Assembly (NCBI GenBank): GCA_025024175.1
Contig: QCXZ01000138.1
Location: forward strand, 45,603,092 to 45,667,091
Reading direction: 5' to 3'
Source: Rhyzopertha dominica
Taxonomy: Eukaryota > Arthropoda > Insecta > Coleoptera > Bostrichidae
DNA length: 64,000 nt
Part shown: piece by piece, positions 48,001 to 59,333 of the stretch
How positions within the stretch are numbered: the first letter of the stretch is position 1
How the letters are laid out: each line of letters begins with the position of its first letter
Notes under the pieces: model-generated
Told to the model about the DNA's origin: nothing
The model's database searches: none
Seen by the model: only the letters and a program-made list of their open reading frames with translations
Translations under genes and position numbers: made by a program

Positions 48001-48559
48001 TACAAAAAAAGTGACGCACTATGAAATTACGCTTCATACGTGGTAATTGTAATTTTTCGGGGACTGGGGTGTTGTAATGAATGAATCACAAGTTTCTTCA
48101 AATTTTAATTCACTAATAATAAAGGGTATAACTACAACTTTTACAATGTATAAAAAAAACAAAAAAAATTTTCTTACTTGAGAACTGTTCTTGGTCTGAC
48201 AATCGCGCTTAAATATCGCGTGTTGCCAGTTTGTGCATGGTCAGGATTTTCTCAGTATTCCACCGTCAATAATGCGACAGTAATAATAATTATCCACGGT
48301 GATTCAAATAAAAAATCTGAATTTTCGATGCGTTTGAGACTAAAACAGCTATCAAATGTCAACAGAATTGTGACAATAAATAATCCATAGCTACCTTTGC
48401 CAAAAACTTGCCCTAAAACAATTTATATTTACAAGATATGGCAAAATCGTCTTGCGCCACTTTTTTATCTTGAATATCTTCACTATTCCCCACATTTCGA
48501 TATAAACCAATTTCATCTAAAAGAAAATTATGACACTGATATCAGTGCAGTAAATTAAC
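45044..48559. other. Non-coding DNA
   Basis: No supported gene. TATAAAAG at 45121 has TATA-box form but nothing downstream confirms a gene. A possible degenerate MITE with AAAAAGTG-CGCA ends spans about 48005-48470. The stretch 46680-46900 is GC-richer. Confidence 0.35.
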
Positions 48560-48770
48560 CCCCTTCCACACTGTAGAATAAAGCAGAAACGGTGTCGGAC
48601 CCAGCACATTCCCTTGCGGAACACCGAGTTTTATAATTTGTAGTAATTTTCGTTTTATCTATGTGTTGTTGAGTTTATCAATCAAAAGCCTTAGACAATT
48701 GGTAGATGTTCCTCAAAGTTCATAAGGTGTGATAGAATTAGGTATATATTTCTGTTTACGTCCTCATTAT
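48560..48770 (-). pseudogene. Small LINE reverse transcriptase fragment
   Basis: On the minus strand LGVPQGNVLGPTPFLLY (about 48632-48580) is the GVPQGS-LGPLLF motif B block of LINE reverse transcriptases. A KAFD-like remnant lies about 60 bp upstream. Nothing else remains. Confidence 0.55.
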
Positions 48771-50149
48771 TTTTTCAGAAGAAATAAAATATACTTTAAA
48801 TCCTATTTACGGTAAGTTATATCCTCTTGGCAAAAGTGAAAATGTTTGTTTACATTTAGCAACAACCGACCCACAATTATAAATACATTAATGCATTTAA
48901 ACGCTTCTCTAATGAAAGTTACCTGTTGTTTATATGCGAATAAACCCATTGTTTTACATTACAGTGAATCCCACCATTTCGACTTGATAAATTACGTAAC
49001 TTTATAAAACTAATAATGAAATTCCAACTTTAGGTATAAAAAAATCTTAGGGCTACTTTCTGTTATTTTGAGCTGCTCACTTTGCCACTGGAAACAGTCG
49101 TAATTCATATGGAAATGAACTTAACCGAAAAGTTCGCGCCTGATTTTATTACGTTCTTTATCGATGGAAACTGCCTGCAATGTTGTTGGCCACGAATTTC
49201 GTAAATTACAACTTATTGAGTTGGAAAGGGTTAGGAATATTTGATCGGCAGCCAGGAACGTGGTCATGCAATGCTGGTTTGATAACAGTTGGCATTTTTG
49301 TACCTTGTTAGACTATGGTATATGGAAATAGAGGAATGTTGCATACATTTGCGATATCTATTTCTTCAAGTACCGTGAACCGTTAAGTTGATATAATGTT
49401 TTTTTTTTCAAATTATCAGCGTATGCATAAAAATACTATTCGATTAATCGATTAAATTGTGCAGGCCTGGTATACCCTTCTTCTGGTCAACGATTTATTT
49501 GTCATATCATTTTATTATGTTATCTAATTTTAGTTTATAATGCCTTCTAGTGTTTTCTTCGTTGTTGTTATTGTTATTGTTACTTCACTAGGTTAATCCT
49601 GTTTGTCTGTCCACCTTATTATGCACTGTAGTAATAATGCTATCGATCCCAATCTTGGAATAAAATAATATGAATTCTGTTATGTGGGTGCAAAGATTTG
49701 GTAATGACAAAGAAGAAAATTAAACTGAAAGATGAATATTGGGAGAATAAAGTAATATAGAAGTATTTATATAACATTAGTGTACAAGGACACAATTTTA
49801 AAAACATTGTCTGTGATTTTTCTCTGAATGGGGTCTAAATGCAACTGCTAGGGCATAATCAATAATTACAATATACAGCAAGATCGTAAAAGCAAACGAG
49901 TGACCATTGTGGTTCAGGAAGTTCAGAAAACGAGACACCTACTGACCAAGTGATTTTACAAAAAAGGATCTAGTGAAATCGGATCCGCGATTTACCATTA
50001 AAAATGTTGCAAGGATCTCTTTGGAATAATCCATTATAAACTGATGCCAAGTAGTCAAAAGATCATAACAAAACAAAAACAAAAAAGAAATTAAGTAAAA
50101 ATTGCCCGTATCGTTCAACAGAAAAGACAAATATTGGTTGATGACAATG
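48771..50149. other. Non-coding DNA
   Basis: No gene. TTCGATTAATCGATTAA at 49439-49455 contains the palindrome TCGATTAATCGA, with several GATTA/TAATC cores of the bicoid/otd homeodomain type. Confidence 0.35.
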
Positions 50150-50640
50150 TAATACCGTATACAACTAAAGCCCCAAACAACAATGCTTTGAGAAGTGTTG
50201 TTTCTTCCACCATATCGTCAGACTTGTATTAATAGACACCACCTATGCACATCAATGAAATACTATTCTCAGAATAAAACGTATGCAAATCAAGACGCTA
50301 TCAAGGATTAGATTAGAAAACTCCAGAATTCTTAAAAATGGTAGGCTAGTAAGAGGTTATAAGGTTATAAGGAAAAAGTTAAAAATAGCCATGACAGAGA
50401 AACGTCCTGGAATAGCTAAAAAAAGGTGTTGTTTTACACCACAATGCGCCAGCGCAATCAAGATGTGTCACCCAGCAAAAATTGACCGAGCTACGGTTCT
50501 AATTGCTTTGGCCTCCTTCCTATTCACTAGATTCAGCTTCTTCAGACTATCATCTTTTCTAAAAATAGAAACTCTCCTGACAGGACAGATATTTGAGTCG
50601 AATGAATCGGTAGGTAATACAGGAAGTGAATAAGTAATTT
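50150..50640 (+). pseudogene. mariner-family transposase fragment
   Basis: In one plus-strand frame KKGVVLHHNAPAQSRCVTQQ and KLTELRF, then LLWPPSYSLDSASSDYHLF (about 50425-50560), match the mariner series K-VLFHQDNAPAHS, KL-ELG-E-L-HPPYSPDLAPSDYFLF. The second catalytic Asp of the DNAP block is replaced by N in HHNAP, and stops interrupt the frame. The adjacent frame has EKRPGIAKKR just before it, the expected upstream text. It is dead and truncated on both sides. Confidence 0.7.
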
Positions 50641-53600
50641 GCAAGCCTCGAAGAATCACATTTAGTGAGGGAAAGATGAAGCTGGGGAAACATTAGAGCA
50701 AGTGCGTGGAGCTTAATGGAGATTATTGGATTGATTAACCAGCGTGCGGTAGAATTTTCTGCCGCTTCCGGATATACCGCTGGACCGGCTACGTGTACGC
50801 TGGATTGGAGAGATGACTCGCTTGTTGCCACGTAGCGCATGTTAACGGAAGCTGAAGATTGAATGGTAAGGTTTGCAGGGTGCACTCAACCTTAGATATT
50901 TCTATGTTTGATGTTGATTTGGTTCGGCTGTATTTTTTTCTTGTTGGAAGTCAGCACTTCAATGAGTTTTACATTGTTAGTAGTTACTTCTGAGCTTTCA
51001 TATGTTTCATCTAGAGTGATCCACAGTTTTTCTACTTATTTCTCTTGTATGGTTTTTGTATTCTTTTGTATATTTGGTGAGCCAGCACGCTTCAAGGGTA
51101 GTTTCCGTCTTCAGGATTCATGTGCAATTTCTTGTATAAACGTAACTATACACGGAACTACATCATTATAGCGACAGCAGCAATAATAATGGTAACGCAT
51201 ACTAAGTACATAATATTAGGACACATTGTGAATTAAACTCTTAGTATTTTATGTAGTTGTTGATTTCTGTATCTTGTTTAGATTCTCTTTCATGATAATG
51301 TTGAGGTTTTCTTGTGTGATGTCGGCTATGTTTGTCCGATCGCTTGCTGGAGCTCTACGGGATCGTTCTTGTCTGCCGTGGATTATTTCCATGGCTTCCT
51401 GGTCTAGAAAAAATTATCGCACTATCATAGTGATACCTTTTACTTCTTCTTTCTGGTGTTGCCTCTAAGATTTCTTCTCTCCAACTGAAGCCTTTTTGTT
51501 CCAGGTCGTTTATGAGTGCTGAGGTTCTTTTGAGTTGGATTTTGGCCGTAGACCTTGAGCATTTTCTACCAAGCTGCTTCCGAACTTCTACATGCTTTGT
51601 TTGGAGTATTACAGCTTTTCTTCTTATCTTTCTTTCGTAAGCCAATATGCTCCGTAGGCGCTTTCAGTGCCATAACTTGTAACTTTTTGTAGCTAGAAAC
51701 GCCGAACTACTTTCAGTGTAAGGACGACACAATAACAACCATAAGACAAACACAAAGGATACAACACTAGAATACATTATTAACGAGAATTCAGTAAGAT
51801 TGTTCAACGTGGACGTCCATCTTGGGTCATAGGCATATAATAACGTTCTAGGTGGTTTCTCTTTTCCCTTAAACATATATTTTCTCTCCTCCTCTTTCGG
51901 TTTCGATGAGTTCTTATAGCGGTAGAGCATCCTTTTTCCTTTCTTTTCTTTTTACTGGAAGGAAGTCTAAAAAGACGAGGCTTGCATTTGTTTTTTGTTA
52001 ATCGTTCTAGTTGTTAAGATTACGGTATGGGTATTGGGGTTTATACCATATATTTTTGATCTCCTGAGTGCTTATGGTTTTACTATTATTACTAGTGGCT
52101 CTACTTTACAAGGTAAAACACGATGAAAGGGACTGTAACAGTATGTTGTAGTCGTGTTATTTTTAAATATTCCGATGCTATTATCATTCTGGGGTGCAAG
52201 GTTAAATACCCGATGTATCTAGGTGTATGTTTTAATTTTATTTTCAAGGCCTTTTATAGCTGGGCTAAGGGCACCAGCTTGGGCTAATTTTAGTCGTGTT
52301 TATTTTATATAATACTAATTTGGTTATACAGGAAACGGACTATTCTGATACTGAACATCATTATTTTAGTCCAGGATTTTGCTATTTTCTTATTTGGTTT
52401 TGATTCCTTGTGTTATTTAGGTATTTCATCCAGTAGGGTGCTTTCTTATCTGACATCTATTTTCATCAAGGCGCATCGGTCTATCACAGTCACACACAAA
52501 ACAAAACACATGTTCTATATGATTCACAAGATACACCGTTTTTCACTGTTTATTTTTAATGCACATAACAATATTACAATGCAAACAAACTGCGCGTCTT
52601 TTTCACTTCCCAACCTCACGTAAATTAAACCTCTAATACGTGGAACTTAATGTCGAAAAATGAAGGGCATTATAAAACTCAAAACTGTTTTCATTCATAT
52701 CAAACCAAGATATTATCAAACTACCGTCGTGTGCATAAGAATCTAGAAAGTAGCACTGGAAGATTGTGAGGTATTATACAATGAGTTCCTCTTCATAAAT
52801 TGCACAAACGAATAAACATAATTACAACCGAAAATTTTACACATCATTCTTTAATAACCATGCCTTTCCTCAAAAGCAGAATAGCATCAAGGCCGATTTG
52901 GAGGGCCCGGTGTTTGTGGCGGTGGCAGGTGGCGACGTTCAGATGTCTTTTGCAGGCGCATGAATTAAATAAAGTCGCCGTGTAGGTACTCGTTGCTTTT
53001 TTGCCTATTGAAGTCGAATGACTAAATCGATTGTGTCCCGCTCGGGGTCGATTGTAATAAGACGTACCGTGAAATTTTAATTGGCACGGCAAATTGTGAT
53101 TCCATGCACGGCGCCGTCCCAAATTTGGAATTGAGACATCATTACGGTCGGTGACAAGTTTACAATTAGCGACTTTCTTGAATCTATGTAGGTGGCTTAA
53201 TAGCTGAAGCACTGACCAACCACATTTTCAAAATTGGTATATAATAAATTAGTTTATTCGTGCAGTCTAAATGGGGTTCCAAAAGATCTGCTTTAACTAG
53301 AAGTTTGTGGCTGGCTCACAATGAAATCTCACTGCATTTTATAATTTTCTACTTGCCTGCTCCCTATTTATGTTTCGCAGCGAAGAAATAGGCCCTGGGA
53401 CTTTCGTTAGCATCCGCTCAAGCGAAAAAAGTGTAGGCTTATTTTGATTATGTCCGGTACATTGGTCACTGTGGACACTGGTCATCGCACTTTGGCGTTG
53501 CTCACGGATTTAGGGAAAGAATTGATTCCGGGATCCAAGGATTTGGTCGAATAATGCCCTTTTATTGTGACTTTGGGGAGGTATTCTCCCTTCAGAGGTC

Positions 53601-53997
53601 CTGGATTTGATGTACGAGCAGTGTGTATAGAGAATTTGCAGAGGGACGAGTGCTTTTAAAAGGGGCTGTTTGGTTTTAATCGCTTGTTGCATACTTGACA
53701 CTTGCAGTAATGGCTGATTTAATACTTACTTATTTATTTAATTAAAAATTAGAATAATTAGAACAAAAATATATAATTAACTACTATCGTTCTCTATATT
53801 TTGCAAATTCATAATATTTAAGTGAGCACCATAACAGGTGACCTAAAGCTTTAAATCCAGTACTAATTTTTCAAGGACAATAATGAAGCAAATATATCCA
53901 ACGCATTGTCATTTGGTTAATCTTAAGCTTCTAATAATTGAAGCGTGTAACCATAATTTGTGTTAGAGAAAAGCATATCAAATATTCTCTTTAGATC
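50641..53997. other. Non-coding DNA
   Basis: No supported gene. GC-richer islands are at about 50640-50870, 52880-53200 and 53290-53680. A minus-strand frame at 51355-51645 is rich in basic residues (KIRRKAV, EATPERRSKR) and could be the tail of a retroelement, but I could not place it. Confidence 0.35.
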
Positions 53998-54513
53998 TTA
54001 ATTCCCGACTAGGTATGTGGTACCCATACTAGCCAGTACTTCAGAACAAAATGTAACCTGTAGTAACTTATAAGTAAAACAGGGATCAACACAACTACGC
54101 CTGTTTCTCGGTGATCTAACACCCATCACGTTACAAATTCGAGTATAGTAGTGGTTCTCTATAGGCGTATTCATTTTGAACAAACAAAATCTCAGGAACA
54201 ACCTAGTCTGCACATTCTCCAATGTTTCACACATGAACGAAGTAAAATTGGAGACTATATAACTGAGACATATTCCATGACAGGAACAACCAATGCTGTG
54301 ATACAAAGCCTTTACAGCATTCACTTTAAATTACTGCCATTACGGAGAACAAGTTCAAGACCTTAGAACTCTTTAGGGAAATTTCTTTTATATGTTGAAT
54401 TAAATTTAAGCGCTCATCAAAGACAACTCCCAAATTTCTTAACAGCACTGTTATCAATATAGTATGTTGCTTTCAACAATATTTGTAGTTCTGCAAAAAC
54501 TAATACTGTAGCA
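53998..54513 (-). pseudogene. Jockey-like LINE, 3' half (split by hAT)
   Basis: Minus strand: FDERLNFN-QHIKEI-like text (about 54420-54370, the VIFD--L-F--HI block) and then VQTRLFLRFCLFKMNTPIEN with YYTRICNVMGVRSPRNRR (about 54215-54090) and FTYKLLQ. These are the C-terminal blocks of a Jockey-like polymerase (VQ-RFLRF, L-SL--RR---D--F-YKLL). It continues the frame that stops at 56774 on the other side of the hAT insertion. Confidence 0.7.
54506..54513 (+). repeat. 8-bp target-site duplication of the hAT element, left
   Basis: CTGTAGCA, repeated at 56766-56773. Confidence 0.8.
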
Positions 54514-54779
54514 CAAGGCGTAGCCAGGTTTTAGCATAGGGGGGGGGTTACCTTACAAAGAAATAAAAATTGCGACCAGGGGCAGCTCGTAACAATTTTG
54601 ATTAGGGGGGCAACAGCCAGAGAACTTTTTTTGTTTTTTTTTTCGTGGAGGAGGGAAACCTTGCATAGGCACCCTGCTGCCGGCCAGCAGGGTAGTGTCG
54701 GATTCTTACCGGCTAAAACCCCACCCCTTCGTGGTTCTAAAAATAAAATTAAATATTCAAATTTACGATTTGTGTGTGA

Positions 54780-55960
54780 AGTCCAAGCGCCCACTCTTTT
54801 GAGCCGCGAAAATGGTCAATTACGAGTTCATTAAAATTTCGATTTGACTGTATTAGTTCCTTTTCAATAGAACACATTGCCAATGCATTAAGTCAGTCCT
54901 GACCCATAGTATTGCCCGAAAACGTTTAATTCTCTTTAATTTTTGAAAAAACACCGCTCGCTCTCGACCGTCGTCATTGGAATGGTACAAATAATTTTTT
55001 TAAAGTTTAATAGTTTCCGGAAACACGCTGCCTAAATTATTTTGCACCAAAAACTAATAAACATGGACGGCTCCATTTGCATTTCGAAAATCTTCTCGGT
55101 GATAAATTGTCATTAACTCGTGTTTAAGTGTAATCGCGTTTAAATCATATTTGTCGGGAAATGTTTTGCTGTATTCTTGGAAGCAATGATATTCAAGAAG
55201 GACGCCTCTAAAAAATCGCTCGAAAAGAATCTATTACATACATTCGTAATTATTACTTCGCAAACTTTTTTAGCCATCTGTTTGTTACCATCAATAAAAC
55301 ACTGTCGCTTTGAAGCTACGCGGTTGCTTCGTCCAACTCGTCCAACTCGTCCCTAATTTTTTGAACCGAAGTCGAAAATGCGGAGATTAAATTCTTAACC
55401 CTTAAGACTATCTAACTGGCGCTGCTGTAGCAACGAAATCTGGCTTATTATATTTGTTCCCGAATAAATCCGTGACTTATCGCTAAAAGTTCGTTTTGCA
55501 TCGTTTTGGATAGGCCTGAAACAACACTATTGTTTGAGTTTTCGATATGAGATTTTAACGTTCCGCCATTAAATTAACCCAAACCCTTAAAAATGCCCGG
55601 ATTCTGACTATCTACTCTTTCATCGTGACCGCGCAAAGCTAGATCAAAGGCTCCACAGAATTTAATGCAATCAATTAAACGACTAAGCATGTAACGATTT
55701 TGTTTAACCGCGTCTTTATGTTTCAAAATTTCAAGCCTGTAAGCACGGCTTAGTTGATTCTAGCGAGAATTTAAATGTTTTTGACAAATTGAATGTTTTT
55801 TAATTTTTCGCCCAGATGCTTCAAATCCGTAACTCCCGTCAAACCCAAGGCCGGATCGCAATCGTCACCTGTCATTAGTAAGCAAACAAAACCAAACAAC
55901 GAATTACTCTTGTAGCAGCCACATAACCAAATATCATTGGGTACATACCAGAATTAAAAT
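54780..55960 (-). pseudogene. hAT transposase (broken)
   Basis: Minus strand: the C-terminal dimerisation domain is clear, with LGSVFPETIKL, RERAVFSKIKEN and TMGQD-LNALAMCSIEKELI (about 55040-54850), matching the FP-L-KL, AERSFS-LKRIK and STMGQ-RLN-LALLSIE series. Upstream, pieces such as LI-C-KFCG and ALRGHDE-like text (about 55700-55600) belong to the middle of TTF/ZMYM-type hAT transposases. There are many frameshifts and stops; it is inactive. A 9-bp tandem repeat (GTCCAACTC) lies at 55327-55352. Confidence 0.7.
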
Positions 55961-56270
55961 TTCTTTTAACAGTTTTACCTTTTACGATGGCTTGGTTTTG
56001 TAAATTTAAGGACAGGACGAAGTGGACCTAGCTGCATTACTTCAATGCCGACCGCGATGCCGACCACAGAATAAACATAGGTACCTATTACAAATGCGAA
56101 TCGCTGTGCGACGGTTAAATAAAATACCACAGAGATTCGTCAAAATAATTAAATAAACTATTTTAAATTGAAATTTCCCTTTTTCTTATTTTTCTGTTGG
56201 TGGGGCATTGCCCGTTTGCCCTCCCGCACCAGCCGCTGCTGATTGCGACTAAGACCCCGATTTAATTTCT

Positions 56271-56442
56271 GTGGCGCAGTGCAAGTTTTGACGCGTTCTT
56301 ATGCAAAGACGCCATAAGTACGAAAATGGAACTCGAAATCGTCATGCAGCGTCACTCAGCGCTGCCGAGATTGCGAGTTCCATTTTCGTACTTGTGGCGG
56401 CGCCTTTGCATACGAATACGTCAAACCTTCGCACTGCGCCAC
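56271..56442. repeat. 172-bp foldback, possible MITE nested in the hAT
   Basis: GTGGCGCAGTGC (56271-56282) and GCACTGCGCCAC (56431-56442) form perfect 12-bp ends. The arms continue with few mismatches through TATGCAAAG (56300), AAGTACGAAAATGGAACTCG and their complements to a small centre near 56350. No target-site duplication is clear. Confidence 0.7.
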
Positions 56443-56765
56443 TGCTTGCAACAAAAAATGAAATCGGGGCCGAAGACTACACTGCACGTAAAGAATTAAT
56501 AAAACATTAGTCCTATTGAGTTATTTATTTACTTACTCCTGGATTAACAATAATGAGGCAAGTAAGTTACTCGAACACTCGAAGACAAATCTGAAACTGA
56601 ACGGAACCACCGCCTGCACCGCACGAAAGCATACGAGGGTAACAAAATATTGAAGTAATATTTTATACTCCTTGATTCTCCTTATTTCAATACATATAAC
56701 ATTAATGCAATATGTTGATATTTCAGGGGGGTTCAAACTCCCAACCCCCCCTGCCTACGCCCGTG

Positions 56766-56773
56766 CTGTAGCA
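56766..56773 (+). repeat. 8-bp target-site duplication of the hAT element, right
   Basis: CTGTAGCA, copy of 54506-54513. Confidence 0.8.
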
Positions 56774-57760
56774 TATATCAACGTTTAGGCACATTTTATT
56801 AGATAAATACCAAACAAGTCTGTTTAGATCGTCCTGCCAAAAGTATCTGATCACTAAATGATTTAATTTTCAAGTCATCTGTAAACATAATAAATTTAGA
56901 ATTTTGAAGACAAGCACATATTGATTTACAAACAAATTAAAAAGTAATGAAGAAAAGTGTGATCATTGTGGAATACCAGATGTTACAAGACAAAGGTCAG
57001 ATACAGTAGACCCCATACTCACTCCCTGTCTGCGTTTTTTCAAGAAAGCTAGAAATATAGGGCACCAAACCACTACTAAAGCTGAAAATATCAAGCTTTG
57101 CAAGAAGAATAATATTATCAAACCTATGGAAGGCCTTAGAGACACTTGTCTGAAAATGCGCTCAATATTTGTTACTGTTGGTTTCTGCCGGGTAAAACCA
57201 TGTTGATTGGGAGACACAAACTCATTACAAGCACAACTAAGAAAGTCATTAACAAAGGCTCTCAAATAATTTAGGTATGGAGGACTGGTTGCAAGCCATA
57301 CGATAATTCCTCACATCCATCTTATTACTCGACTTAAACACCAGAATCATCTAACTCTCTTTCCACGATTCAGGAAACACTGAACATAAACAAAAAAAAA
57401 ACAGTGGAGTACTCAAAGAAAATATACAGTGTTCCAATAACATATTTTGCTTACCATCTTAACCAACGGTTACTTTGGTCGGAATCTTATAAAAAAATTA
57501 AAGGTTTTCGGACTTTCCCCTAGTTTGCGACCAATTGAAGTCAATATACTTTGCATAGCATAACTTAGAAAGAATTTTACATTGGGCTCTCAGATTAGGA
57601 ATATATTTATAATCAGTATCCAGAGGAGACTCCTTGTAAATCTCATAAGCAACCTTTTTTTCTGCATCAGAGCTATCAGCTCCTGGGAAAACCACTTTGG
57701 GTAAATGAGCTCCTACAAACCCTTTAAGGAACAAACAGAGGATATTGCCACATACAAAAT
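56774..57760 (-). pseudogene. Jockey-like LINE, 5' half of reverse transcriptase (cut by gap)
   Basis: Read from the gap downwards: EKKVAYEIYKESPLDTDY, IPNLRAQCKILSKLCYAKYI (about 57655-57545, the linker region after the endonuclease), then FPESWKES, VFKSSNKMDVRNYR (about 57385-57310), SPNQHGFTRQKPTVTNIERI (about 57215-57155), VTSGIPQ (about 56980) and FTDDLKIKSF (about 56895-56865, the FADD catalytic block with A changed to T). Frameshifts separate blocks. The start is lost in the N gap at 57761; the 3' half lies beyond the hAT at 53998-54513. Confidence 0.75.
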
Positions 57761-57860
57761 NNNNNNNNNNNNNNNNNNNNNNNNNNNNNNNNNNNNNNNN
57801 NNNNNNNNNNNNNNNNNNNNNNNNNNNNNNNNNNNNNNNNNNNNNNNNNNNNNNNNNNNN
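57761..57860. other. Assembly gap, exactly 100 N
   Basis: A run of 100 N between the LINE (left) and gag of the LTR element (right). The single open frame that appears to run across it on the minus strand is a coincidence of phase. Confidence 0.95.
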
Positions 57861-58997
57861 ACTCCTAGAAGAGCATGGTTGTTCGCGATCCACATATGCA
57901 AGTTCTGGTTCAACACTAGAAGTATTCGGAGGCGTACGATAATTTACCTTGATATTCTGGGCTTCATCAATCTTATGACAAAAGTTCAACAACTCTACAA
58001 TCGAATTAATATCAATAAGAGCAAGGTGACTTGTATAATGCGGTAAAAGATTCCTACGAATGTACTTTAATTTAGTGACTTCAGCTACGGGTCTGTCTAT
58101 TCTACTGAAAAGCGTTTCCATTACAGCAACATAAATGTGGACTGGTTCTTTATGTCCCTGTGTCCTAGACCTTATTTCATCCCAAATTATGTCTTCATAA
58201 TCAGACGGTAAAAAGTGAGTCTTGAGAGCTATAACTAACGAATCCCAATTTTTAATGTAACTTCTTACTGATCTAAACCATAAAAGTGCACTGCCGGAAA
58301 ATAAATCAATGGCTGATGAAAAAAGTTCTTGTTTCCCGATATTTCGTGCCTCGCTAAGTTCTTTAACCCGATCCAAAAATGATTTAACGCTAAAATTATC
58401 ATCACCGCTAAAATGCAAGTTCCACTTATAAACTGGTACTGTTTTGGACGCACCCGGTATACCGATCGGAACTTCTACTAAAGAGGAGTTCGCTGGAGAT
58501 TGTTGACAAGAAATTTCGTTCTTTGTAGGCACCGATTGTTGAGCTTCCTCTATTTTATCATGAAGTAGCGCATCTAATTCTAGACAAGTGGCGTGTGATT
58601 CATTCTTAAAAGTTGTAACAAGATCCTTATTTTGATCTACAGGAACTACAATACGTTTTACGCGATGAAATACATGAATTAAACGTGACTTTATACGTTT
58701 ATATCCCGAATCGCTAACGGGTCCGTCAAAATCATCAATCAGCTGACGAATTGATTCTAAAATGCCATTAATCGCGACAGTTTCTCTATCAAAATCATAC
58801 TCAGGATCGACTAGTTCAGTATTACGAAAGCGCTCAAGATCAATAGCCCTTGCTAACATTTTTCTCTTAATGCTCGCATCTTTCCGCGTAGTGACTATAC
58901 CCCGTATACGAAGTTCATAATTTAATTCTTCTGACAGCAAAAATATCGGTTTTAATTCCGCGATATCCATATTTAAAGTCACTAAAAAACTGCTCAA
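57861..58997 (-). CDS. gag of the Ty3/gypsy element (partial, 3' end in the gap)
   Basis: About 379 codons are open on the minus strand up to the gap. The start is either the first Met (58997) or MDIAELKPIF nine codons later, which looks more natural. The first part is charged and helical. The second part (about residues 190-350) matches the retrotransposon gag/capsid domain: VPVYKWNLHFSGDDN, FLDRVKELSEARNI, LFSGSALLWFRSVRSYIKNW, FLPSDYEDIIWDEIRSRTQG, RRNLLPHYTSHLALIDINS. It would assemble the particle shell. The nucleocapsid zinc knuckle and the junction with pol are lost in the gap. Unlike pol it has no frameshift. Confidence 0.85.
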
Positions 58998-59309
58998 GAA
59001 TATGAATCTACTGTACCGGACTGTTACGAAATAGAAGAACGACCCAAAAAAAGATTAAACCATTTAACTAATTATTATTCAGGAATGAATATTTCCGAAT
59101 ACCGATAAAATGTTGAATCTATTTACTGCTACAATTCAGCACACCTGTATGAAGCGAGAGATTCAATGCGCGATAAGCCAAAGAGCACAAACAAGTTTTT
59201 GTCGCACCAACACAGTGTAAAGAGGAACCTTGTAATTTTCCGTGATTGAATATCTTAAATTTAAACTGCCAATAATTGTACAACTATATTACAAAACTTA
59301 ACTCGAGCC
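58998..59309 (-). other. 5' untranslated leader of the LTR element
   Basis: About 310 bp between gag and the primer binding site. No other feature seen; it probably contains packaging signals, which cannot be identified from one copy. Confidence 0.5.
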
Positions 59310-59327
59310 CCACGTCAAAGGGTGCCA
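59310..59327 (-). other. Primer binding site
   Basis: On the minus strand TGGCACCCTTTGACGTGG begins six bases after the 5' LTR end. It starts with TGG, complementary to tRNA 3' CCA, and the plus-strand text further left (CGAGCCCC) looks like a tRNA T-arm. The tRNA species is not assigned. Confidence 0.65.
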
Positions 59328-59333
59328 ATCTTG

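Larger units (their letters stand above)
54514..56765. mobile_element. hAT-superfamily DNA transposon inserted in the LINE
   Basis: The left end CAAGGCGTAGCCAGG and the reverse complement of the right end CACGGGCGTAGGCAGG are imperfect terminal inverted repeats of the CAGGGGCGTAGCCAG class. Both ends continue into G/C runs. It is flanked by 8-bp duplications (CTGTAGCA), diagnostic for hAT. The element is 2,252 bp, contains a broken transposase on the minus strand and a nested foldback at 56271-56442. Confidence 0.85.
44943..57760. other. Probable misplaced contig inside the LTR element
   Basis: Bounded by two 100-N gaps. Its contents (old LINE, old hAT, mariner fragment, non-coding DNA) have nothing to do with the young LTR element on either side. 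At 57760 a LINE frame is cut off and replaced by gag across the gap. See the finding on misassembly. Confidence 0.75.

Noticed and set aside
51355..51645. 96-codon basic minus-strand frame as retroelement tail or host exon
   Set aside because: EATPERRSKR-type text hints at a LINE C-terminus, but the order of neighbouring blocks does not fit and no second block was found.
57498..58997. Single 499-codon gag frame running through the second N gap
   Set aside because: The part left of the gap is LINE linker sequence, not nucleocapsid. The frame stays open across the N run only by phase coincidence.
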